NCBI GenBank assembly: GCA_937922945.1
Contig: CAKZUP010000139.1
Coordinates: 1-64,000, forward strand
From: an uncultured Granulosicoccaceae bacterium
Lineage (GTDB): Bacteria > Pseudomonadota > Gammaproteobacteria > Granulosicoccales > Granulosicoccaceae
DNA length: 64,000 bases
Direction: 5' to 3'
Shown here: positions 35,068-43,647 of the stretch, piece by piece
Layout: each line of letters opens with the position of its first letter
Numbering within the stretch: the first letter of the stretch is position 1
Program-made: the position numbers and the translations under genes
The notes under the pieces: model-generated
Seen by the model: the letters and a program-made list of their open reading frames with translations, nothing else
What the model was told of the DNA's origin: nothing
Database searches by the model: none

Positions 35068-36449
35068 GTGAGCTTCAATTCAATCGTGCTCGGCCCAGCC
35101 AGAACCGGGTTAACCATAGCAAGGCTGGCAGCGGTGCGTTGGCAGACGTTGCAGATGGTCTGCGTGAGCGGCTCAATAGTGGTAGCACGCTGGAGCATGT
35201 CGGCAGAATTGTAAAAGCCGTGGGTACATCCTTGCGGGTGAGTGGTTTGCCTGTACGAATTGGGCAGAGATGCGAAGTGCGCGACAGGGACAGCGGCCAG
35301 ATTGTGCAGGCGGATGTTGTCGGCTTAGAGCAGGGCGACGCTATTTTAGTGCCGCTCAGTGGTTTGCATGGTTTGGCCGTTGATTCGGAAGTTCGCGTTG
35401 TTGCCGAGCAGGTGGGTGTTTGCGTTAATGATGCATTGTTAGGTCGGGTTGTTAATGGATTTGGACAGCCGCTTGATAAGTTGCCTCTTCCCACAGGCGG
35501 GCGAAGCATGCCGTTGCGCAATCGATCGCCTAACCCGTTAACTCGTCAACGTATTAACACGCCACTCATATCCGGGGTTAAAGCCATTGATGCATTGCTG
35601 TCCATCGGTATAGGACAGCGTATGGGGGTGTTTGCGCCAGCCGGTGCGGGTAAGTCCACCTTGCTTGGCATGCTGGCGGGTCACGCCGAATGCGATGTGA
35701 TCGTTATTGGTCTTATCGGCGAGCGTGGGCGTGAGGTCAGAGAGTTTTTAGAAGATGCACTCAGTGCAGATGCGAGGCGTCGCTCGGTCGTGGTGGTTGC
35801 TACTTCCGATTCTGCTGCAATGGAGCGGGTGAGTGCTGCCGATACCGCTACTGCCATTGCTGAAGGTTTTCGCGACAAAGGAAAACATGTTCTGCTGCTT
35901 ATCGACTCGATTACCCGTTATGCCAGAGCTTTACGCGAGATGGGTTTGGCCATAGGTGAGCCACCCGTACGACAGGGCTTTACGCCGTCGGTGTTCGCAG
36001 AGCTACCGCGGTTGTTTGAACGCAGTGGCAATAGTGAAGTGGGGAGCATCAGCGCGTTTTACACCGTGCTTACCGACGACGAAACCGGTAACGACCCTAT
36101 CGCGGAGGAAACCCGTTCTATTCTCGATGGGCACATTGTGCTTTCACGTTCACTGGCAGAACGAGGGCATTTCCCGGCAATCGATATTTTGGCAAGTCAG
36201 AGTCGTTTGTTCACGCAGTTAGCCAACGATGAGCATCAACAGGATGCAAATAAATACCGAGCGCTGTTAGCCAAACATGCTGAAGTTGAATTTCTGGTTC
36301 AGATAGGTGAGTACAAGGCAGGCTCAGATGCGTTGGCTGATGAAGCAATTGCGAAAGCACCTCAGCTCAATTCGTTGGTCCAGCAAAGCTTGGGCGAGCT
36401 TGTTCCTGTATCAACAACGCTCGACACATTAAAGTTAATTGTAAGGTGA
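35064..36449 (+). CDS. sctN: T3SS ATPase SctN
   Basis: The 461-residue F1-like hexameric ATPase strips chaperones and unfolds substrates at the cytoplasmic base. Walker A is PAGAGKST (about 192-199), followed by IGLIGERGREVREFLED. Walker B is LLLIDSITRYARALREMGLAIGEPP, then RQGFTPSVFAELPRLFERSG. The conserved catalytic Glu sits in GERGRE. The N-terminal 45 residues are Ser/Asn/Arg-rich and variable. It is typical of non-flagellar SctN and easily separated from FliI only by context. Confidence 0.96.
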   Translation: MSELQFNRARPSQNRVNHSKAGSGALADVADGLRERLNSGSTLEHVGRIVKAVGTSLRVSGLPVRIGQRCEVRDRDSGQIVQADVVGLEQGDAILVPLSGLHGLAVDSEVRVVAEQVGVCVNDALLGRVVNGFGQPLDKLPLPTGGRSMPLRNRSPNPLTRQRINTPLISGVKAIDALLSIGIGQRMGVFAPAGAGKSTLLGMLAGHAECDVIVIGLIGERGREVREFLEDALSADARRRSVVVVATSDSAAMERVSAADTATAIAEGFRDKGKHVLLLIDSITRYARALREMGLAIGEPPVRQGFTPSVFAELPRLFERSGNSEVGSISAFYTVLTDDETGNDPIAEETRSILDGHIVLSRSLAERGHFPAIDILASQSRLFTQLANDEHQQDANKYRALLAKHAEVEFLVQIGEYKAGSDALADEAIAKAPQLNSLVQQSLGELVPVSTTLDTLKLIVR

Positions 36450-36457
36450 GCTGACAG

Positions 36458-36952
36458 ATGCCTATCAATACCAATCGGTCGGTTCAAATAGATAGTCTGC
36501 TTAAGGTCTGTGAGTGTCGGGTGGAACAGGCATTCAATGTTCTGCAAAACGAGCAACAGTTAGTACACGAACTTGAAAACAAGTGCAAAGAGATTACGTC
36601 GAGCATACAGGGTCTTGAAAAAAAGCTCGCCGGTCTGGATAGCGACAGACCGAATGCGGCTGATATCAGCGTGGAGATATTGCAGGCTGAAGCATCTGCT
36701 CGAGCGATTATTGAACGCGATTTGCGCAAAGAAGTGTTCTATTTACAAACCGCAGAAAAGGATGTGCTCAACGCACAAAATGTGTTGGAGTCCAGTCGCG
36801 AGCAATGGCAGTCTCATCAAAAAAAGTTGGAATCCATTCAGCACTTGCAGGGTGATTATCAGGTAAACGAAAAACGACGTGAGCAAGTCAAGAGTGATGG
36901 TGCAGCAGATGAAATGGGCATTACCATTCACCATAGGAATTCGAATGGATAA
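36458..36952 (+). CDS. T3SS central stalk protein SctO-like (YscO/FliJ type)
   Basis: The 164-residue protein is almost entirely a predicted alpha-helical coiled-coil hairpin (LLKVCECRVEQAFNVLQNEQQLVHELENK, then a second long Glu/Lys/Gln-rich helix ending near residue 150). Its place directly after sctN and before sctP fits SctO, which rotates or plugs within the ATPase ring. Sequence conservation in this family is low, so the call depends on shape and order. Confidence 0.78.
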   Translation: MPINTNRSVQIDSLLKVCECRVEQAFNVLQNEQQLVHELENKCKEITSSIQGLEKKLAGLDSDRPNAADISVEILQAEASARAIIERDLRKEVFYLQTAEKDVLNAQNVLESSREQWQSHQKKLESIQHLQGDYQVNEKRREQVKSDGAADEMGITIHHRNSNG

Positions 36953-37523
36953 TCGGATAACACTCAATTACCCGCTGCAGCGGGTTGAGCGACAAGCAGA
37001 CCTGCACGTACGGGAACCTGATTTGTCTGATCAGTTTGATTCATTTATGCAAGTGGCAGAATCGGGTCAATTTAGCGATGATGTCAGCGCCGCCCTCCCG
37101 TCAAACAGCCCGGTAAGTAACAACTCCTTGGGGCAGTTGGGTGGACCACCGCCCGTGTCAGGTGCAACGTACCTCATGGCAGGAGAGATCAGGGTGACTC
37201 AAGCTTTGCAAATAGCCACTTTGCTTAACAAACGTATACAAGGTGTTACGACTAATTCCAACAAAGCCATGCGGGTGGAGGTTGTTGACGATCCAAGTGG
37301 GGTTGTCGATATCGAGCTCAGTCGAAATAAAGATCATCAATGGTCAATCACGATTGGTCTGCAGAATACCACTAACGTTGACTCGCTGAACGATCAAATC
37401 TCTCCGGGGACTTTAACGACTCTTCAGAATGAAATAGTCAAGGCGTTAACAGAATCTGGTGTGCAACTAGAGGCGTTGCTGATAGAGCAGCGAGCTGCTC
37501 CGTTTCGAGAAGGTGATGCATGA
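36945..37523 (+). CDS. T3SS needle-length/substrate-switch protein SctP-like
   Basis: The start is taken at the ATG with AGGAAT 5 bases before it and an 8-base overlap with sctO; a GTG further upstream would extend the frame through sctO. The 192-residue product has a disordered polar N-terminus and a compact C-terminal domain (about 95-192, ALQIATLLNKRI, AMRVEVVDDPSGVVDIELSRN, VQLEALLIEQ). That is the general layout of SctP/HrpP/FliK proteins. It is short for a ruler, so needle length may be set differently. Position between SctO and the SctQ-T block supports the call. Confidence 0.6.
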   Translation: MDNRITLNYPLQRVERQADLHVREPDLSDQFDSFMQVAESGQFSDDVSAALPSNSPVSNNSLGQLGGPPPVSGATYLMAGEIRVTQALQIATLLNKRIQGVTTNSNKAMRVEVVDDPSGVVDIELSRNKDHQWSITIGLQNTTNVDSLNDQISPGTLTTLQNEIVKALTESGVQLEALLIEQRAAPFREGDA

Positions 37524-38701
37524 AAACGGACGGTGCCATTATCAACGCAATCGCCGGGCTTGATGCGGCTATTGCCGTATTAAATACTGATACGCAAACC
37601 GTTGAGTTTGCAACACAAGGGTTTTCCGCGCTGTTTCCAGCCGCGCCTGTTTTTGCGAACGCGTCATCCAAGGGGTGTGCTTGTTTTGCCGATTCATCGG
37701 GCTTGAACGCAAATGAACCAACTAACTCATCGTGGCGAGCCACATTCGGGCATTTGCCAAAAGTGTTGCAGGCACTTGAGAATGCAGGGCGTGGCGATAA
37801 AGCGGCTGGCGCATGTGTCGTTCAGGTCGAAGGGAAAGGCTATTCGATAGAAATAAAGCCTTCGTCCGATGCACAGCTACTGCTCTTGCTACAACCAGAC
37901 TATCAATTCACCGAGCAATTGCATGAATATATGCAAGCTCGCGACAGTCTGTTTTCAACATCGAGAACAATCTCAGTAAGTGAGATGGCGACTACGCTTG
38001 CGCATGAAATCAATACACCCATAGGTACAATTAGTAACATTCTGCGTGGCATAAAAATAAGGTTGGCTAAGCCGGATACGTCAAAAGAAGTGCTCGATGA
38101 AGCACTCACGCGTGCGCTTGAGCAAACACAGTTTACGCAAAGTGTGATCAGCCGAATTCGAGAGTTTACCCAATCCAGACGTCCCAAGCATAGAACACTT
38201 GATTTGCGTGAACAGATTTCAGAGGCTGTATCACTGCTCGACTGGATGTTGAGTCAGAACAGCTGCCAAATTGAATTGAACTTGCCGGACAAACCCGTGA
38301 ACGTGGTTGGTGATGCCACCATGTTGCAACAGGTTTTAATAAATTTGATAAAAAATGCGGTTGATGCCATGCAACAGCAGGCTCGTGAGCATCGGCATAT
38401 TCAAATAGCCTTGCGCACTCAAGAGTCCAATGTCACCGTTTCCATTTCAGATACTGGCGCGGGTTTACAAAACGCTGCAGACACTTTGTTTGTGCCGTTC
38501 TCTACCAATAAAACCGGAGGCATGGGCGTGGGTTTGAATATATGTCGATCGTTTGTTGAATTGCATCAAGGCAGGCTTTGGTTGTCTCCAAATGAGTCGC
38601 AAGGCTGTACAAGCTATATGGAGCTGCCGTTGCATAACGAACAAGATAGCAGTACTACGCACAAAGACAACGCATTATTGGAGGAGCTTGTTGATGGCTA
38701 A
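37520..38701 (+). CDS. Cytoplasmic sensor histidine kinase (FixL/NtrB-like) inside the T3SS operon
   Basis: The 393-residue protein has no TM segment. Residues about 5-130 are a PAS-like sensor region with several cysteines (GCACFADSS), followed by a helix and the H-box MATTLAHEINTPIGTISN (His162). The ATPase domain shows N-box QVLINLIKNAVDAM, G1 SDTGAGL, and G2 GMGVGLNICRSFVELHQG, which is the FixL/NtrB group. It overlaps sctP by 4 bases and the regulator gene by 8, so it is cotranscribed with the secretion machine. It probably senses an internal cue and controls the regulator (inference). Confidence 0.9.
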   Translation: MKTDGAIINAIAGLDAAIAVLNTDTQTVEFATQGFSALFPAAPVFANASSKGCACFADSSGLNANEPTNSSWRATFGHLPKVLQALENAGRGDKAAGACVVQVEGKGYSIEIKPSSDAQLLLLLQPDYQFTEQLHEYMQARDSLFSTSRTISVSEMATTLAHEINTPIGTISNILRGIKIRLAKPDTSKEVLDEALTRALEQTQFTQSVISRIREFTQSRRPKHRTLDLREQISEAVSLLDWMLSQNSCQIELNLPDKPVNVVGDATMLQQVLINLIKNAVDAMQQQAREHRHIQIALRTQESNVTVSISDTGAGLQNAADTLFVPFSTNKTGGMGVGLNICRSFVELHQGRLWLSPNESQGCTSYMELPLHNEQDSSTTHKDNALLEELVDG

Positions 38702-39335
38702 GCAATCGGTAGAGCGCATTATTTTTGTTCTGGATGATAATCAGCAATTCAGAGAGTCAACTCGTTGGCTGCTGGAGTCCATGGACTATCAGGTGGAAAC
38801 GTTTTCTGATCCCGATGCCGCCATTACCAGAATGGAAGGACTTAGCGATAAAGTTGAATCCGTTTTATTGCTTGATATCAGAATGCCGATAATGAGTGGG
38901 CTGGATGTGCACGACATCATGAACAAGAAGGGCATTGCTTTGCCCGTTGTCTATATGACGGCGCACGGCGATGTGCCGCTTGCGGTTACTGCAATGTCAA
39001 AAGGTGCGCTGACGTTCCTGGAGAAACCACTCCATGAAGAGAGTCTGCAAAAAGTGCTTCAGTCGGCGTTTTCCGAAACGGTGCAAATTCGTCGCAGTGT
39101 AAAGGCCAACAACGAAGAGTTTGCTCGAACAAGAGAGCGATTAGGCAAACTTACTCGACGCGAGTCTCAAATAGTGCAAGGGATTCTGGCCGACATGAGT
39201 AATCAACAGATCGCCAGCGAATTTAATATCAGTGTTAAAACGGTTGAGTTGTATCGATCGAAAGTCATGAGCAAGCTAGAGGCAAAAAATGCCGCTCACT
39301 TGGTTCGTATGGTGATGACCTGTGCACCCGCTTAG
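38694..39335 (+). CDS. LuxR/FixJ-family response regulator inside the T3SS operon
   Basis: The ATG has a strong GGAGGAG ribosome binding site at 38680-38686; an upstream in-frame start within the kinase gene gives an implausible Cys-rich leader. The 213-residue protein has an N-terminal receiver (about 8-125) with DD (LDDNQ), phospho-acceptor Asp61 in LLLDIRMPIMSG, Thr in MTAHGD and Lys in LEKPL. The C-terminal LuxR helix-turn-helix (about 150-210) reads LTRRESQIVQGILADMSNQQIASEFNISVKTVELYRSKVM. Domain type is FixJ/TodT. Together with the adjacent kinase it likely controls T3SS or effector expression. Confidence 0.93.
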   Translation: MAKQSVERIIFVLDDNQQFRESTRWLLESMDYQVETFSDPDAAITRMEGLSDKVESVLLLDIRMPIMSGLDVHDIMNKKGIALPVVYMTAHGDVPLAVTAMSKGALTFLEKPLHEESLQKVLQSAFSETVQIRRSVKANNEEFARTRERLGKLTRRESQIVQGILADMSNQQIASEFNISVKTVELYRSKVMSKLEAKNAAHLVRMVMTCAPA

Positions 39336-40302
39336 TCAATACATGCCGGTGAAACCTCCAACCGGCTGGATTCGTCATTGTTATCGTGCTGACGATATCG
39401 CGTTGACCATTGACACACCTGAAGCGTGCTTTCTGTCTGAGCATAGTGATGGTGAAACGATAATGGAAAGTGGTGTGCAAAGTAATTTGCACGACGCCGC
39501 GGTAGCGCCGTTGTTATCGGCCATTGCACTGGCAGAGCAGGAAACACTACTGCACTGTGTTTCGCAGTGGCTCGGCAAAGAACTTGATTGGCAGGAGAGT
39601 GCTGAATTGCATGCCAGTTTGCCGATCGACGTCACGTTGAGTCGTCATTCTGCATCAGAGAAAGTAGGGTTGTCTTTTGTGGCTATGCATTCAAACTTAC
39701 CCGAGTTTCCATCGACACTCAAAACACAATACGCTGCGAAAGCACACCGGCAACGTCTCAGTGTGTGTCTGTCGGAAATAGCGCTTGGTTCAGCCGATCA
39801 GAACAGGCTCGGTCCGGGTTGCTGTGTTTTGTTGCCCGATACTTTTGCCAACTCTTTTGCCGTGTCATTGTTTAACGAAACCTATAAAGAGGGCGTTCTT
39901 AATGCATTACTCAACCCGCGTGAACACACAGCCAGGCCACTGCCAACAGTCGGTGCACCGAATAATGCGGACGTCGAACTGCGTAAAAAGCTCTCCGACG
40001 AGCCTGAGTGCTCTATCTCAACGTTGAACAATACGGCGCAAGACCCTCAGGCGATGAACCGCACGGTGCTTCGTTTTGTACTGGATGCCACTGTCGAAAT
40101 TGACGTATCCCAATGGATGCAGTTTGACTCAAGCACAACTGATAAACCCGATAAGCCGCCCGAAGGTGTACGCGACGCACAGGCGTTCACTAAGTTGGCG
40201 GGCCAATCTGTGCGGGTTGAGCAGCGCGGAATGCCTTCCAGAAAAGCCAAGCTCATTCGCGTGGGTGATGGTTTTGCCGCGTTATTCGATAACGATTGGT
40301 AA
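39322..40302 (+). CDS. sctQ: T3SS cytoplasmic C-ring protein SctQ-like
   Basis: The 326-residue protein is placed between the regulator and sctR, as SctQ usually is. The N-terminal region (to about 230) is divergent. The C-terminal SpoA-like (FliN/FliM) domain is at about 245-326: LRFVLDATVEIDVSQWMQF and GQSVRVEQRGMPSRKAKLIRVGDGFAALFDNDW. The start is a GTG overlapping the regulator; an ATG at 39343 is an alternative. An internal start giving a separate SpoA-only product, as in some SctQ genes, cannot be excluded. Confidence 0.78.
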   Translation: MHPLSQYMPVKPPTGWIRHCYRADDIALTIDTPEACFLSEHSDGETIMESGVQSNLHDAAVAPLLSAIALAEQETLLHCVSQWLGKELDWQESAELHASLPIDVTLSRHSASEKVGLSFVAMHSNLPEFPSTLKTQYAAKAHRQRLSVCLSEIALGSADQNRLGPGCCVLLPDTFANSFAVSLFNETYKEGVLNALLNPREHTARPLPTVGAPNNADVELRKKLSDEPECSISTLNNTAQDPQAMNRTVLRFVLDATVEIDVSQWMQFDSSTTDKPDKPPEGVRDAQAFTKLAGQSVRVEQRGMPSRKAKLIRVGDGFAALFDNDW

Positions 40303-40322
40303 CGGACGACGACGCTTTTACT

Positions 40323-40976
40323 ATGGACCTTACCGAATTCTCACCATCGTCTGCGCTACTGACTGTCGTGTTTTTAGGGCTGCTGCCTTTTATCGCCGTG
40401 ATGGTGACATCGTTTACAAAAATAGTCGTTGTACTAAGCCTGCTTCGCAATGCGCTGGGTGTACAGCAAATTCCCCCCAACATGGTGTTAAACGGTCTGG
40501 CGATTATCCTGAGCGTGTATGTTATGTATCCGGTGGGGCAACAAATCAGTCAAGGGCTGGCGGGGCAGGAAAACATCGCGCAAAGCACCGATACCATGCT
40601 CCAGGCCGCCGAGGTCGCGAAGGAGCCATTGAAGGCATTTTTGCTAAAGCATTCGGACGAAAAAGAGCGGCAGTTCTTTCTGGATACGTTGAACAGAATG
40701 GTTGAGCCAGATAATGTGACGTCAGTCTCTGCTACTGATCTTATCGTTCTTATACCGGCGTTCACCGTAAGCGAGCTTACCGATGCATTTCAAATTGGAT
40801 TTTTAATATTTCTGCCGTTCATTATTATTGATCTTGTAATCGCCAATATACTCATGGCCATGGGTATGATGATGCTATCGCCAACGGTTGTGTCTTTACC
40901 TTTTAAACTATTGTTGTTTGTCATTATTGAAGGTTGGGCAAAGCTTGCGCACGGGTTGGTGTTGTCGTACTTATGA
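40323..40976 (+). CDS. sctR: T3SS export gate protein SctR (FliP/YscR family)
   Basis: The protein of about 217 residues begins MDLTEFSPSSALLTVVFLGLLPFIAVMVTSFTKIVVVLSLLRNALGVQQIPPNMVLNGLAI, the hallmark of SctR/FliP (SFxKxxVVLxxLRxAlGxQQxPPn). LIPAFTVSELTDAFQIGFLIFLPFIIIDLVIANILMAMGMMMLSP is equally characteristic. Four TM helices form the gate core. A TTG at 40296 overlapping sctQ would add nine residues. No fliP-type signal peptide is present, consistent with an injectisome. Confidence 0.95.
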   Translation: MDLTEFSPSSALLTVVFLGLLPFIAVMVTSFTKIVVVLSLLRNALGVQQIPPNMVLNGLAIILSVYVMYPVGQQISQGLAGQENIAQSTDTMLQAAEVAKEPLKAFLLKHSDEKERQFFLDTLNRMVEPDNVTSVSATDLIVLIPAFTVSELTDAFQIGFLIFLPFIIIDLVIANILMAMGMMMLSPTVVSLPFKLLLFVIIEGWAKLAHGLVLSYL

Positions 40977-41036
40977 TTGCGCAGAAACAACAGCGGCTGT
41001 TCCGGTGTTCTACAAGCGCTAATACTTGGGTGAGCC

Positions 41037-41309
41037 ATGCGCACCGCTGATATCGTTAGCATAACCCAGGAGTCACTATGGCTCATACTGGTTCTTGCTG
41101 GCCCGCCTGTCGTGGTTGCCGCTTTGGTTGGCCTTGTCATTGCCTTTTTTCAGGCAGCAACTCAGTTGCAGGAACAAAGCTTTCAGTATGCCGCCAAATT
41201 CTTTGCAGTGATGCTAACGCTGTTTGTTATGGCGTCGCTGATGGGTGGCGCGCTATACCAGTTTTCCGATCGCATCTTCACAGACTTTGCGGTAATGGTG
41301 GGCTCTTAA
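41037..41309 (+). CDS. sctS: T3SS export gate protein SctS (FliQ/YscS family)
   Basis: The 90-residue protein has two TM helices (LWLILVLAGPPVVVAALVGLVIAFFQAATQLQEQSFQYAAKFFAVMLTLFVMASLMGG). The segment GLVIAFFQAATQLQEQ is the FliQ/SctS signature. It follows sctR after a 60-base gap, the largest within the operon's distal half, and its stop overlaps the sctT start (TAATG). Confidence 0.95.
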   Translation: MRTADIVSITQESLWLILVLAGPPVVVAALVGLVIAFFQAATQLQEQSFQYAAKFFAVMLTLFVMASLMGGALYQFSDRIFTDFAVMVGS

Positions 41310-42103
41310 TGCCGGAGCTTTTCGATATGCTCTCGCAACACGCATTAATTCTTGCCTTGGCGACCCTACGCATTTCCGTCGCATTTGCTACTTTGCCATT
41401 GTTTAATCGTGAGAGCATTCCGCCGTTGGTGCGAGGTTCGCTTTTTGTCTCACTAGCCCTAATCAGTATAGTGACTCAACCAGCGGGCTCGATAACCCAG
41501 CTGGATTCAAGTATTTGGTTAAACCTGTTCTTAAAAGAAGCGTTAGTCGGCTTATGTTTGGGCATATTCTTCGGTTTATTTCTGTGGGCGTTTGAAGCCG
41601 CTGGCGTCATCATCGATATGCAAATAGGCGCATCGTTCGGCTTGTTCTTCGACCCTTTAATTGGTAACGAAGTAACGCTTACCGGTTCATTTCTGAGCCG
41701 CTTGGCGGGGTATCTGTTCGTGGCATCGGGTGGCTTGTTACTACTCTCAGGGGCTTTGTTGGAAAGCTTCAATTTGTGGCCAATTGCCGAGCCGGTTGCG
41801 AGCTTCAGGGTTGCTTCTGTGCGCTTGTTCGAAGCGGAGTACTCGCATTTTTTCTCGCTGGCGATGCGTATTGCCGGGCCTATTATTGTCGTGTTATTTA
41901 TTATTGATGTTTGTATGGGATTGGTTAATCGCTATGCTCAGCAATTTAACGTGTTCTTCCTGTCCATGTCGATAAAATCGATTGCGACCATTCTTATGAT
42001 GATCATTCTGTTGCCCTATTTGGTTGATGTGTTAGTGCACGAGCTGAGCCTTGCCAGCGCGTCCTGGGAGTCGAACTTGAAAAGTATATTGAATACCAAC
42101 TAG
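41309..42103 (+). CDS. sctT: T3SS export gate protein SctT (FliR/YscT family)
   Basis: It starts at the ATG overlapping the sctS stop (MPELFDMLSQHALILALATLRISVAFATLPLFNRESIPPLVRGSL). The frame is open further upstream through sctS, but that leader is out-of-frame noise. The 264-residue protein has about six TM segments; FKEALVGLCLGIFFGLFLWAFEAAGVIIDMQIGASFGLFFDPL is typical. SctT closes the SctR5S4T1 export gate. It is the last gene of the main operon; sctU does not follow here. Confidence 0.94.
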   Translation: MPELFDMLSQHALILALATLRISVAFATLPLFNRESIPPLVRGSLFVSLALISIVTQPAGSITQLDSSIWLNLFLKEALVGLCLGIFFGLFLWAFEAAGVIIDMQIGASFGLFFDPLIGNEVTLTGSFLSRLAGYLFVASGGLLLLSGALLESFNLWPIAEPVASFRVASVRLFEAEYSHFFSLAMRIAGPIIVVLFIIDVCMGLVNRYAQQFNVFFLSMSIKSIATILMMIILLPYLVDVLVHELSLASASWESNLKSILNTN

Positions 42104-42204
42104 TGGCAATAACGGGCAGCCAAGTGGTGGAGTGTTTGTTGGTTGATTCGGTGCTGTTGGCCAGCTTTACCTTTCTGTTACGCATGCGCGGTTGGTAATG
42201 ATCT

Positions 42205-42864
42205 TTATCTATGATCCAGTGGTCCCTTGGCGATGATGTCGAGCATGCTTTCAGTTTGTAGTTCGTTTATAAATGCTTCTACAGTGACATCAGCGGTATC
42301 GTTGTTTTGCCAGCTTTGAATTAATGCCTGTAAGCCTTGCCTGGTGGTGTTCGACAGCGCGCCGCTAATCGGGTCGTCAATATCACCTTGCAGCTTCTGA
42401 CAGTAGTGGACTTTTGCCAATGGATTGCAGCTCACAAGCTTTAGCAGGCTGCTCATAATGTGCGTAAACTGCTGCCGCGTCAGCGGTTGAGCCAAGCCAC
42501 CTTGCGCGTACCACGCACAGGCGTATTCAATGGGGCCTAAAATGCGCGTTTGTCCGAATGCGCTGTCGCCGGTCAGGCTGGCTGAACCCCATGCAGATAA
42601 CTTTCCTGAGGGCAGCCTGCCGGTTCTGATGCAATCGACTAGCGTTGCAGCAACCAGATCTGTTGCTTGCGTATCGGCGTGTTGTTCCAGAGTAAACAGA
42701 ATTTGCAGAAATGCCGGGTAGAGTGCATCACCTAATTGCAAGCATACCGACTCAAGTAATTGTATTTGTTCTTCGCTTTTTGCCAGCACCTGCAACCCGT
42801 CGACAAGGTCCTGGGCGGCGCCATGCCAGTTTGGTTCTGCATTGAGCTTGAAGATGTCAGTCAC
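42205..42864 (-). CDS. Hypothetical helical protein convergent to the T3SS operon
   Basis: The 219-residue soluble protein is not recognised. It is mostly helical, with GPIEYACAWYAQGGLAQPLTRQQFTHIMSSLLKLVSCNPLAKVHYC as its most distinctive stretch and no signal peptide, TM or catalytic motif. Its stop lies 101 bases from the sctT stop on the opposite strand. The location makes a T3SS accessory role possible, but nothing in the sequence shows one. Confidence 0.6.
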   Translation of the reverse strand: MTDIFKLNAEPNWHGAAQDLVDGLQVLAKSEEQIQLLESVCLQLGDALYPAFLQILFTLEQHADTQATDLVAATLVDCIRTGRLPSGKLSAWGSASLTGDSAFGQTRILGPIEYACAWYAQGGLAQPLTRQQFTHIMSSLLKLVSCNPLAKVHYCQKLQGDIDDPISGALSNTTRQGLQALIQSWQNNDTADVTVEAFINELQTESMLDIIAKGPLDHR

Positions 42865-43647
42865 GGTCTGCTTCGGCGTTTTATCTGGCTAAAAATGCTT
42901 GATTGTTATTGTTTATAGTCATTGTCGATAGTCATTGTCTATAGGACCGGACACAATGAATTCAAGTACCCACATGACTCAATATACGACTCACCAGGTT
43001 TTTTATGCTCATGTCGGCACGAATGTGCTGGCCTATTTGCTGACCTATTTGCTGACTTGAGAAATTCGATGGAGAAATTGTCAGTCGACTGCCCGATATT
43101 TCCGGTAAAAACCAGTGGTAGTTTTCATCGGCATTCGGTATGTTAGGAGCTGGTGATGAAAGGGATTCGACACCATTGGTACGGATGTCATTATTACGGA
43201 TGTCATTTTTAAGATCAGACGACGCCGCGCGCGGTGAATTTTTGTCTATTGGTGATACCACGAAAACTCCTACTAGCCCATATAACAGCCCGACTGCCGG
43301 CTTACGTGTCGGTCCACTTGTTGACCCACACGCCAGCCAAGAATGTCGGAATGAGCCATAAGTATAGTTTGGCATACTTTGGAGTGGCTATAGAAGAAAC
43401 CCTAACTTCCCCCGCATAACTGGCAGGTAAGGCCAGAGACTGCAGGCGCGCGCCGTTTGGTCACAGTAGTAACCGCCAGCGCGTTAGTCGAGTTATGGCG
43501 TACCTGCTGGTTTAAAACCAGTTGCCAACGGGTTTGCCAACTGGTTTGCAAAGCGACGCAATGATCTTCCAATACAAGCAAAAGTCGCAGTAAACAGGGT
43601 ATTTTTACGGGTTATCGGATTTCGTGCCCGCAGCTTAAAAAATATAC
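42865..43647. other. Long gap with several short tandem duplications
   Basis: This stretch of about 780 bases holds no convincing gene. It contains 13-bp units GTCATTGTCGATA/GTCATTGTCTATA (42918-42943), three 12-bp TGCTGACCTATT-like units (43026-43061), a duplicated TACGGATGTCATT (43180-43192 and 43195-43207) and a near-palindrome at 43507-43521. A 137-codon minus-strand frame (42962-43375) and smaller plus frames run through these repeats and look non-genic. Confidence 0.55.
43026..43061. repeat. 12-bp tandem repeat, three units
   Basis: TGCTGGCCTATT, TGCTGACCTATT and TGCTGACTTGAG follow one another. The array lies in the gene-poor gap between the secretion region and the OmpA-like lipoprotein. 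Confidence 0.75.

Noticed and set aside
36879-36944. Upstream GTG start for the SctP-like gene
   Set aside because: It would extend deep into sctO; the ATG at 36945 has a better-spaced AGGAAT and a normal 8-base overlap.
38553-38693. Longer N-terminus for the response regulator
   Set aside because: The extra leader overlaps the kinase gene and is Cys/Trp-rich; a GGAGGAG site fits the ATG at 38694.
41078-41308. Extended SctT start within sctS
   Set aside because: The leader is Cys/Gly-rich and out of frame with sctS; the family N-terminus begins at the ATG at 41309.
24410-42103. Reading the secretion genes as a flagellar export cluster because of FliO-like, FlhA/FlhB-like and FliI-like proteins
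   Set aside because: A secretin, an SctD with FHA-like domain, SctI rod and SctJ with a single short lipoprotein body are present, and no flagellin, hook, basal-body rod or motor genes are seen.
42962-43375. 137-codon minus-strand open frame in the gap after the T3SS
   Set aside because: Composition is repetitive where it crosses 12-bp repeats, no ribosome binding site or known motif is seen, and competing frames exist on the other strand.
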